Source: an uncultured Eggerthellaceae bacterium
GTDB lineage: Bacteria; Actinomycetota; Coriobacteriia; Coriobacteriales; Eggerthellaceae
Direction of reading: 5' to 3'
Assembly (NCBI GenBank): GCA_934648845.1
Contig: CAKUFS010000047.1
Span: 1-9,543, forward strand
DNA length: 9,543 bases
Below, one piece after another: positions 1-5,045 of the stretch. A model generated the notes under the pieces. That model saw nothing but the letters and a program-made list of their open reading frames with translations, was not told where the DNA came from and did no database searches. The first letter of the stretch is position 1, and every line of letters begins with the position of its first letter. Made by a program: the position numbers and the translations under genes.

Positions 1-876
1 CAGCTGCTCGAAATTCCCCTGTTCGCAGCGCAGGTTGATGTTGCGCGACTCGTTCAGGAAGAAGCTGGCAACACGGAAGCCATCGCGCGCCGTGAGCGCT
101 ACGCGCTTGCCTCCGATGCGCTGCAAAGCTTGTGCGACCATGTGGGTGTGCCTTTGTCGCAAGGCCGCGTTTTTACGGCGCACACGCAAGATGATCGCGT
201 GGAAACGTTCTACATGCGCTCCATTGTGGGCACAGGCCCCGGGGGTTTCCGCTCCATGACATACCAAAACGGGTGCATCTGCCGGCCGCTTCTTGATGAA
301 AGTCGTCGGAGTCTGCGTGATTATCTTATGGTGCGTCACGATAGCAACCAGTCCGTTTGCGCTGATGAAAGCGGTAATTTGTGGCGCGAAGACGAAACGA
401 ACGAGTGCCCGGACTACTTCCGCAACTATGTGCGCCAGGAAATCGTGCCGCGCGCGGTGGAAAAGAACCCCAAGCTGCTCGTTACCCTGTGCCGCACGAT
501 GAATCTTATTGCAGACGAAGATGACTATCTGTCTCAATGCGCTGATAAACTGTATGAAGAGCATGTTGCCTGGTTGAGCGCTCTGCCGGGGTGCGAGCCG
601 GAATACGATGCAGGTTGTGTTTTGTCCCCTTCGCTGGGGCAAGAGGCGCCCGTGATGCAGCGGCGTGTTGCGATGCGCGTGCTGCAGGAGATGCTCGGAT
701 TTGACGAACGCGTGGAAACGGCATCGGTCCAAGCGGTTTGTCAAGCGTATGACCAGGGAAAACCCGTGAGCGGCTACGTCACTAACATTCAGGGTGACTT
801 AGCAGTAAGCGCGAATAAGCAAGGCGTTCGCCTTGAGCCGATGAGCGCGTTTCGTGCCCGTCGGAAAAGGGGATAA
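1..876 (+). CDS. tilS: tRNA(Ile)-lysidine synthetase TilS, C-terminal part (5' truncated by window)
   Basis: TilS uses ATP to attach lysine to C34 of the CAU-anticodon tRNA-Ile, making it read AUA; the enzyme is cytosolic and normally essential. The frame is open from base 1, giving 291 residues and a TAA stop at 874-876. The N-terminal P-loop (SGGxDS) lies outside the window. Visible family motifs are an AIARRERYAL stretch (the 'E-AR-RY' region), then AHTQDDRVETF and RSIVGTGPGGF, which match the conserved AHxxDDxxET...R..G.G..G signature. Downstream come RPLL, REDETN and RNYVRQEIVPR, matching the usual RPLL / xDxTN / RNxxRxxxxP order. The C-terminal part (QRRVAMRVLQEML...) resembles the TilS substrate-binding domain. 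The protein ends soon after, so it appears to be a short TilS without the extra C-terminal domain. Internal ATGs, for example at 130, are not the true start. Confidence 0.93.
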   Translation, partial: QLLEIPLFAAQVDVARLVQEEAGNTEAIARRERYALASDALQSLCDHVGVPLSQGRVFTAHTQDDRVETFYMRSIVGTGPGGFRSMTYQNGCICRPLLDESRRSLRDYLMVRHDSNQSVCADESGNLWREDETNECPDYFRNYVRQEIVPRAVEKNPKLLVTLCRTMNLIADEDDYLSQCADKLYEEHVAWLSALPGCEPEYDAGCVLSPSLGQEAPVMQRRVAMRVLQEMLGFDERVETASVQAVCQAYDQGKPVSGYVTNIQGDLAVSANKQGVRLEPMSAFRARRKRG

Positions 877-1022
877 GCGAAAAGCACAAGAAGCAAGTGC
901 GCGGCGCAAGCGAAATGATACGTGCGAAGCGCAAGAGGGAGCGCTCGGAAACACGAAGCACGAAGCAAAATGCAATGCGCCCGCAAGAGCGAAAAGCGTA
1001 AAGCAAAGAGAAAGGGCTTAGC
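877..1022. other. T-depleted, purine-rich spacer with CGAAGC/GCGAAA/GCAAG-like words
   Basis: This 146-base gap between tilS and the DUF2284 gene contains about ten T on the + strand. It is built from loosely repeated words such as GCGAAAAGC, CGAAGC and GCAAG; CGAAGC occurs in close succession near 953-964. I see no RNA gene, terminator or clear promoter. Frames that stay open here translate to Arg/Lys/Ala-rich low-complexity peptides and are not credible proteins. The last bases hold the ribosome binding site of the next gene (GAGAAAGGG, 1008-1015). A similar composition recurs at 2376-2444. Confidence 0.6.
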
Positions 1023-1547
1023 ATGGAAATCGAAGAGGTTATCGAAAGCGTTGGGTTTGACTGCGTTGGTTCGTGCCCGACCGACGGCCTGCAGGTGCGC
1101 GAAGAAGTGCGCGACATGTGCGCCGCTGGCCGCTGTCAGATTTACGGTCATTCGTGGGCATGCCCCCCGAACTGCGGCGACCTGGATTATTTCGACAAGT
1201 TCATCCATGAAAAGAAGACGTGCTACGTGGTGCAAACGGTGGGCGAGCTGGAAGACGACTTCGATATTGAAACCATGATGGAAGCCGAGCAGCAGCAAAA
1301 GGAACGTGTGCTTGAGCTGCATAAACTGCTCAGCGAGAGCTTCCCCGAGGCGCGCGTTTTGTCATCGGGCACTTGCACGCTGTGCAAGCCGTGCGCATAT
1401 CCCGACGAGCCGTGCCGCTTCCCCGATCGCGCCATGGTGTCCATGGAGGCCGCCGGTCTGGTGGTAAGCGACGTGTGCACGCAGGCGGGCATTCCGTACA
1501 ACCACGGCAAGCAGACCATCGCATATTCGAGCTGCGTTTTGATTTAG
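1023..1547 (+). CDS. DUF2284 Cys-rich predicted metal-binding protein
   Basis: A 174-residue protein recognised as the DUF2284 family, whose biochemical role is unknown. Members are common in anaerobes and are annotated as metal-binding because of their conserved cysteines. Two clusters are visible. The N-terminal one is C33-x4-C38-x8-C47-x3-C51, including the typical W-x-CPP-x-CG motif. The C-terminal one is C118-x2-C121-x2-C124-x6-C131, inside a GTCTLCKPCAYP...PCRFP block that looks like a ferredoxin-type cluster site. Additional cysteines are C14, C18, C67, C152 and C171. A Glu/Gln-rich, probably helical stretch (about 83-105) separates the halves. There is no signal peptide or membrane segment, so the protein is cytosolic. 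The ATG has a good Shine-Dalgarno (GAGAAAGGG) about seven bases upstream. The gene sits between tilS and maf in the same direction and may be co-transcribed with maf (44-base gap). Family assignment is firm; Fe-S binding is inferred. Confidence 0.85.
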   Translation: MEIEEVIESVGFDCVGSCPTDGLQVREEVRDMCAAGRCQIYGHSWACPPNCGDLDYFDKFIHEKKTCYVVQTVGELEDDFDIETMMEAEQQQKERVLELHKLLSESFPEARVLSSGTCTLCKPCAYPDEPCRFPDRAMVSMEAAGLVVSDVCTQAGIPYNHGKQTIAYSSCVLI

Positions 1548-1591
1548 CGGATCTATCAGGTAAAACGTAGGAAAGAACAAGGTACAAGGCA

Positions 1592-2299
1592 GTGGAAGAG
1601 CATAATTTGCAGGGCGAAGAGACTCGTTCGGAAGATTGCGCGAGCGAGGGCGCGTGTGAATCCGCGCTGCCTGTTTTCGACGTCATTCTTGCCAGCTCCA
1701 GCCCGCGCCGCAAGCAGCTGCTTGAGCAGGCGGGCGTGGCTTTTACGGTCTTGAGCGCCGACGTTGACGAGTCGCTTGAGCCCGATGACCTGGCCCAACC
1801 CGACCAAGCGTGCCGCAAGCTGGCCGAGCGCAAAGCGCAAGCGGTGGTGCAGCAAGTTCTTTCCGATCCCAGTTATGTGGGCTCGTTTGTGGTGTTGGGA
1901 TCCGACACCATGGTGGTGTGCGATGGCGAAATCTTTGGCAAACCCGCAGATGAAGCCGATGCAACGCGCATGTTGTCCCGTTTGGCGGGGCGCTCGCACG
2001 AAGTTATGACGTCGGTTTCCCTGTGGATGGTCATGGCGCCCGCCGATCAAGATCTGTCGCTGGGGTTCCGGTCGTTTGTGGATACGAGTATTGTCACGTT
2101 TAAGGACTTGACTAGCGAAGACATTGCCGAATATCTGGCAGAAGGCGAATCGTTCGACAAGGCGGGTGCTTACGCTATCCAAGGTGCTGGCGCTCGCTTG
2201 GTCGAACGCGTCCACGGCAGCATGGACACGGTGATTGGCTTGCCGGTGGAGCGGCTGATGCGCGAATACGGTGACATTCTGCTTCCAACTGCTCCGTAA
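1592..2299 (+). CDS. maf: Maf-family nucleoside triphosphate pyrophosphatase (YhdE-like dTTP/UTP type)
   Basis: Maf proteins hydrolyse non-canonical or excess NTPs to NMP and pyrophosphate in the cytosol, and are linked to nucleotide-pool cleaning and to septum formation. The 235-residue product has the family motifs in order: SSSPRRKQLL (35-44), DVDESL (57-62), GSDTMVV with D105, the GKP lysine K117, the ML-RLAGRSHEVMTSV block, and SFDKAGAYAIQG with Q197 followed by GSMDTVIGLPVERL. The residues after SSP (Arg), in GSDT (Thr) and in AIQG (Gln) resemble the YhdE-like subgroup acting on dTTP/UTP, a knowledge-based inference. The start is GTG at 1592 with a weak AAGG about nine bases upstream. 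This gives an N-terminal extension of about 29 acidic residues before the usual Maf start. A TTG at 1607 is the only close alternative, and no start lies nearer the conserved domain. The gene probably follows the DUF2284 gene in one transcript. Confidence 0.92.
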   Translation: MEEHNLQGEETRSEDCASEGACESALPVFDVILASSSPRRKQLLEQAGVAFTVLSADVDESLEPDDLAQPDQACRKLAERKAQAVVQQVLSDPSYVGSFVVLGSDTMVVCDGEIFGKPADEADATRMLSRLAGRSHEVMTSVSLWMVMAPADQDLSLGFRSFVDTSIVTFKDLTSEDIAEYLAEGESFDKAGAYAIQGAGARLVERVHGSMDTVIGLPVERLMREYGDILLPTAP

Positions 2300-2321
2300 T
2301 GCCGCTGCTTCGCGTGCGAGC

Positions 2322-2330
2322 TGGTATCAT
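2322..2330 (+). promoter_or_regulatory. Candidate extended -10 promoter for the kinase gene
   Basis: TGGTATCAT is a TGn-extended -10 element (hexamer TATCAT, 2325-2330), 22 bases after the maf stop and about 115 before the kinase start. No good -35 hexamer lies 16-18 bases upstream (the sequence there is GC-rich), so recognition would rest on the extended -10. A promoter here would uncouple the kinase gene from maf. Confidence 0.35.
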
Positions 2331-2352
2331 GAAGGGTCGAAAAGATGTTTCT

Positions 2353-2375
2353 GGCGCGCCTGCCTGACGCGCGCC
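2353..2375 (+). other. GC-rich hairpin in the kinase leader
   Basis: GGCGCGC (2353-2359) and GCGCGCC (2369-2375) form a perfect 7-bp stem around a nine-base loop. No T-run follows, so this is not a standard intrinsic terminator. It could be a leader structure, a weak or factor-assisted terminator for maf, or chance in GC-rich DNA. Confidence 0.4.
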
Positions 2376-2421
2376 GACCCGAAACGCGAAAAATCGCAGG
2401 GAACCGAAAACGCACGGGGCT

Positions 2422-2439
2422 GAAAGGAGCCGAAAGGGG
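2422..2439 (+). promoter_or_regulatory. Tandem Shine-Dalgarno-like sites before the kinase start
   Basis: GAAAGGAG (2422-2429) and GAAAGGGG (2432-2439) lie in tandem. The second is five bases from the ATG at 2445 and is the likely working site. The first is about 15 bases away, too far to serve this ATG well. Confidence 0.6.
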
Positions 2440-2444
2440 CACGC

Positions 2445-4508
2445 ATGAACAATTCGCGACTCATTCTGAATAAATACCTGCCCCTCAAAGAAATCGGCTC
2501 GGGCGGCTTCGGCACGGTCTTTGTCTGCAAAGACATGCTGATGCAGCGCCTGGTGGCCATCAAGAAAATCGAACTCACCGAGCTTGACGCGCAGCGGGCG
2601 CGCTGGGTGCGCGACGACATGAATCGCGATGCCCAGGTAGATGCGCTGAATGCGTTCGAAACGGGCCACACTACCATTAATTTGCTTACGCCGGGCGAAG
2701 AAGATTCCCTGGCCGATTCGCTGGAGCGCCGCTACTTGGCGAACGTGCCCGGCCTGGACGAAGCGCGCATGGCGGCGGCGCTGTCCGACCCCTCCATTGT
2801 TGCCATCTACGATTGCCAGATTGCCGGGAACGTGGTGTACCTGGTCATGGAGTATGTGGAGGGCGCCGCGCTCACTCAAGTTTTGGCTGATCACAATGAT
2901 GAAATCACGTTGGATGTTGTATCTGCCGTGTTCGAAAGCGTGTCGCGCGCGCTGGAGGTAGCACACGAAAACGGCGTGCTGCATTTCGACATAAAGCCTG
3001 ATAACGTGCTTATCGATGCGCAGGGAAACGTAAAAGTGACCGATTTTGGCCTGGCGACGTTGAGCGACGCGCAAGGCGAAGGAACCGCGGCAGCGGGCAC
3101 GATTGGCTACATGCCGCTTGAACAAATGCGGCAAGAGCCGCTTGACGCGCGCACCGACGAGTGGGCGCTGGCAAGCATTGTCTACGAGATGCTGGTGGGC
3201 GAAAATCCGTTTTTGGCGCCCACGCTTGACCAGGCGCTGAACAGCATTGATGGCGCGGAGCTCACGTTGCCATCGCGCTGTTGGGGTGACTTGCCCGATG
3301 AAGTTGATGACATTTTGTTCAAGGCGCTCGATCCGCAAAAAGAGGACCGCTACGAGTCGGTGGCAGCGTTTGCCGATGAGCTTATGCCGCTTTTGGGCGA
3401 TGCCGACCTGGGACGATGTGAGCTTGCAGCGCTCGTGCAAGGCAAAGACCCCGATGAAGCGGCCGATGAGTTTGCGGGTGGCGATGCCACGGACGGCGAC
3501 CGTGTAGGTGCAAGCGAAGGTTTTGCCGCGGCATCGAATGCGGCGGGAGCATTCCTTGCTCGTTTGCGCGAAGGCTTCTCTGATTTCCAGAAGTCGCTTG
3601 CTGCGCGCGTTTTCGCAGCGGTTGGCTCGGGGTTCGTGGCAGCTTTGGGTGCTTGGAACATCTCGCAGATTTCGGGGCTTAATAACCCGCTGTTCTGGGT
3701 TTTTGTTGCGGGATGCGCTGTGCTTGGCGCGGTTTTCCCCTCTGTGGGCGCGCTTGCGAGCCTGATTATTTTGTCGGGCGCGCTGCTGGCATGCGGTGCG
3801 TACGTGCCCGGCATTTTACTGCTTGCCGCAGCCGGTGCGTGGTGGTGGTTTGTGGGGCGGCAGGGCTGCGCGGCGGCTAACGGGCTTCTGAGCTCTCCCT
3901 TGTGTTCTGCGGTGGGTTTAGCTCCCGTGTCTTCCCTGTTCACGGGCTATATGACCAGGATTCCCCAAGCGGTTGCCACGGCGGCGCTCGGCGGGCTTTT
4001 GTGTTTGACTTGCGCGGGGTTCGGGTCAATGGATCTGACGAACTGGGATATTGTGCATAATTGGAATTTCGCGGGCGATGCCGCCCTGGCGTCAAACGTT
4101 TCGACGGAAGATGCCCTGGCAGCAGGCGCGTCGGCAGTCGAAGCGGCTGTGCCAGGCGGCGCGTCATCGGCGGATACCGACGCGCGCACGGGTGCTTCCA
4201 CCGATCCTTCGGATATCAACGCAAACATGGTGGCGCTCGTGACAAACGCGGGAACATGGATCTTGCTGGCAAGCTGGATTTTGGCGGCGCTGGTCATGAG
4301 CCTGTTCGCCCATCCGCATAAGCGTTTCATGGCGGTGATTGGTGCCTTCGCCGGGTTTTCCCTGATCATGATAGGTATTTGGCTTGCCTATGCGTTTGAT
4401 CCGGGTGCGGCATCCATGATTCCGCCCACGTCGCTTCTTGCAAGTGCCGTTATTTCCGGCGCTCTGATGATTTTCGCAACAGCGGCGCTCCCGCTGCCTG
4501 AGCGTTAG
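2445..4508 (+). CDS. Hanks-type Ser/Thr protein kinase with C-terminal multi-pass membrane domain
   Basis: A 687-residue membrane-anchored protein kinase. Residues about 10-320 form the cytosolic catalytic domain: glycine loop GSGGFG (18-23), VAIK lysine K40, helix-C glutamate probably E106, catalytic loop HFDIKPDN (180-187, with D182, K184 and N187), DFG at 200-202, and GYMPLEQM in the activation segment (E226). Three points are unusual. HRD reads HFD, so the arginine is lost ('non-RD'). APE reads PLE. About 55 charged residues are inserted between beta-3 and helix C (roughly 46-103). ATP- and Mg-binding residues are intact, so catalysis is plausible. An acidic Ala/Asp-rich linker (about 320-385) leads to some seven or eight hydrophobic segments between about 389 and 684, interrupted by an Ala/Ser/Thr-rich loop (about 527-592). 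No PASTA or other known sensor domain is seen. It lies after maf, possibly with its own promoter. Substrates are unknown. Confidence 0.88.
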   Translation: MNNSRLILNKYLPLKEIGSGGFGTVFVCKDMLMQRLVAIKKIELTELDAQRARWVRDDMNRDAQVDALNAFETGHTTINLLTPGEEDSLADSLERRYLANVPGLDEARMAAALSDPSIVAIYDCQIAGNVVYLVMEYVEGAALTQVLADHNDEITLDVVSAVFESVSRALEVAHENGVLHFDIKPDNVLIDAQGNVKVTDFGLATLSDAQGEGTAAAGTIGYMPLEQMRQEPLDARTDEWALASIVYEMLVGENPFLAPTLDQALNSIDGAELTLPSRCWGDLPDEVDDILFKALDPQKEDRYESVAAFADELMPLLGDADLGRCELAALVQGKDPDEAADEFAGGDATDGDRVGASEGFAAASNAAGAFLARLREGFSDFQKSLAARVFAAVGSGFVAALGAWNISQISGLNNPLFWVFVAGCAVLGAVFPSVGALASLIILSGALLACGAYVPGILLLAAAGAWWWFVGRQGCAAANGLLSSPLCSAVGLAPVSSLFTGYMTRIPQAVATAALGGLLCLTCAGFGSMDLTNWDIVHNWNFAGDAALASNVSTEDALAAGASAVEAAVPGGASSADTDARTGASTDPSDINANMVALVTNAGTWILLASWILAALVMSLFAHPHKRFMAVIGAFAGFSLIMIGIWLAYAFDPGAASMIPPTSLLASAVISGALMIFATAALPLPER

Positions 4509-4695
4509 GCTTGTGGAGAGTGCGGATGTGTCAAAAATAGCGTGGCAAGCAATCCGCACGCCTGTTGGAACTATGGGTAGCGAGCATGCGTTCTGTCCGT
4601 CGGCTGGCGATTGCTGCATCAGCGATGGCAAGCTGCAATTTGCTTGTCGTTATGACATCAAAAGTAATGAGAGCAAGTTTGTAAGAAAAAGGTAC
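4509..4695. other. Non-coding gap after the kinase gene, with inverted repeats
   Basis: No credible gene is seen. GTGCGGAT (4520-4527) and ATCCGCAC (4552-4559) are a perfect 8-bp inverted repeat with a 24-base loop, just after the kinase stop. A second near-perfect repeat is ATTGCTG/CAGCGAT (4610-4616 and 4620-4626, one G-T pair, three-base loop). CAAGC/GCTTG (4629-4633 and 4642-4646) is a third, short one. None is followed by a T-run, so a standard terminator for the kinase gene is not evident. An open frame beginning at 4513 runs across the promoter and riboswitch and is not taken as a gene. Confidence 0.5.
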
Positions 4696-4726
4696 TTGAC
4701 CCCCCCCCTATTTCGTAGCGCATACT
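4696..4726 (+). promoter_or_regulatory. Candidate promoter with a C9 tract in the spacer
   Basis: TTGACC (4696-4701) matches five of six bases of the -35 consensus TTGACA. CATACT (4721-4726) matches four of six bases of the -10 consensus, with a 19-base spacer. A run of nine C (4700-4708) begins inside the -35 element and fills the start of the spacer. Transcription would begin near 4733, just upstream of the riboswitch, giving a leader of about 310 bases. Loss of one or two C would bring the spacer to the optimal 18 or 17, so tract length could set promoter strength. Confidence 0.6.
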
Positions 4727-4739
4727 CCTTCGGGAAAGC

Positions 4740-4915
4740 AAATAGCACGTCGTGCCGCTGTATCCTCCAGAACTGGAGGCAGATGAATGAGGTGAGATTC
4801 CTCGCGAGTGGGTCACCGTGATATCGTTTCTGAAGTCGATGGCAAAGAAGAAACGATTAAGCCGGATCTCTGAGGCGGTAAAAAGGCACTGCCCGCACCG
4901 GAGTCTGAGCGTAAA
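4740..4915 (+). ncRNA. Cobalamin riboswitch, compact variant (putative)
   Basis: Bases 4785-4823 follow the conserved cobalamin-riboswitch core. GAAT is followed by P4, GAGG (4789-4792) pairing with CCTC (4800-4803) around the T-loop-like TGAGATT. Next are the P5/L5 region GCGAGTGGGTCACCGTGA and a 9-bp P6-like stem, ATCGTTTCT (4823-4831) with AGAAACGAT (4849-4857). TTAAGCC then occupies the place of the AAGCC of the B12 box. GTGCC (4752-4756) with GGCAC (4885-4889) can close P1. GUGGGU in L5 (4808-4813) can pair, with two G-U, with GCCCGC (4891-4896), as the L5-L13 kissing loop does in known cobalamin riboswitches. The B12 box itself (GCCGGATCTCTGAGGC) is divergent, so the exact subclass is uncertain. 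A terminator and a DUF4430 gene downstream support the call. Expected behaviour: B12 bound, expression off. Confidence 0.68.
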
Positions 4916-4946
4916 AACAAGCTAGAGAGCGAAAGCAATCAGGTTG

Positions 4947-4985
4947 CGCCAGCACTTCCTTCGGGGGTGCTGGCGTTTTGCGTTT
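4947..4985 (+). terminator. Intrinsic terminator in the leader (riboswitch expression platform)
   Basis: CGCCAGCAC (4947-4955) and GTGCTGGCG (4967-4975) form a perfect 9-bp stem. The loop can fold further into CC/GG closed by a cUUCGg tetraloop (4959-4964). TTTTGCGTTT follows (4976-4985). This is a textbook intrinsic terminator placed between the riboswitch aptamer and the coding sequence, about 60 bases before the ATG. Full-length expression therefore requires antitermination. The competing antiterminator is not obvious by eye; GGCG at 4873-4876 could pair with CGCC at 4947-4950. Confidence 0.85.
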
Positions 4986-5031
4986 GCCGAAAAAGGAGAG
5001 CGGTCTGTATTGGGACCAAGCAAACAAAAGG

Positions 5032-5042
5032 AAAGGAAGGGG
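5032..5042 (+). promoter_or_regulatory. Ribosome binding site that sets the start of the dockerin protein
   Basis: AAAGGAAGGGG ends three bases before the ATG at 5046; AAAGGA (5032-5037) has an eight-base spacing. The following reading frame starts directly with a signal-peptide n-region. An earlier Shine-Dalgarno-like AAAAAGGAGAG (4990-5000) precedes an in-frame TTG at 5010, a possible minor alternative start adding 12 residues. Confidence 0.7.
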
Positions 5043-5045
5043 TAC

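Noticed and set aside
922..1278. 118-codon open frame over the purine-rich spacer and the DUF2284 gene
   Set aside because: It overlaps the DUF2284 gene in another frame, and its Arg/Lys/Ala-rich translation comes from the biased spacer.
1556..2215. 219-codon open frame on the minus strand opposite maf
   Set aside because: Antisense to the conserved Maf motifs, and its composition and lack of motifs fit a shadow frame.
2353..2375. Intrinsic terminator for maf
   Set aside because: The stem is good, but no T-run follows, so I kept it only as a leader hairpin.
2175..3440. 421-codon open frame on the minus strand opposite maf and the kinase gene
   Set aside because: It lies fully opposite two strongly supported genes. 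Its translation is Arg/His/Gln-rich with no family motifs, as expected for the shadow of GC-rich codons.
4513..4821. 102-codon + strand open frame after the kinase gene
   Set aside because: It runs through the inverted repeats, the C9 promoter and the riboswitch core, has no clear ribosome site, and resembles no family I know.
4740..4915. c-di-GMP (GEMM) riboswitch as an alternative reading of the leader
   Set aside because: A GGCAAAG-like string occurs, but the conserved GEMM receptor and tetraloop strings do not, while the P4 T-loop and P6/AAGCC order of cobalamin aptamers do.
4944..5045. Upstream extension of the dockerin protein to a TTG at 4944
   Set aside because: It would place the start inside the terminator hairpin and put 34 residues before a complete signal peptide. 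The ATG at 5046 has a good ribosome site.
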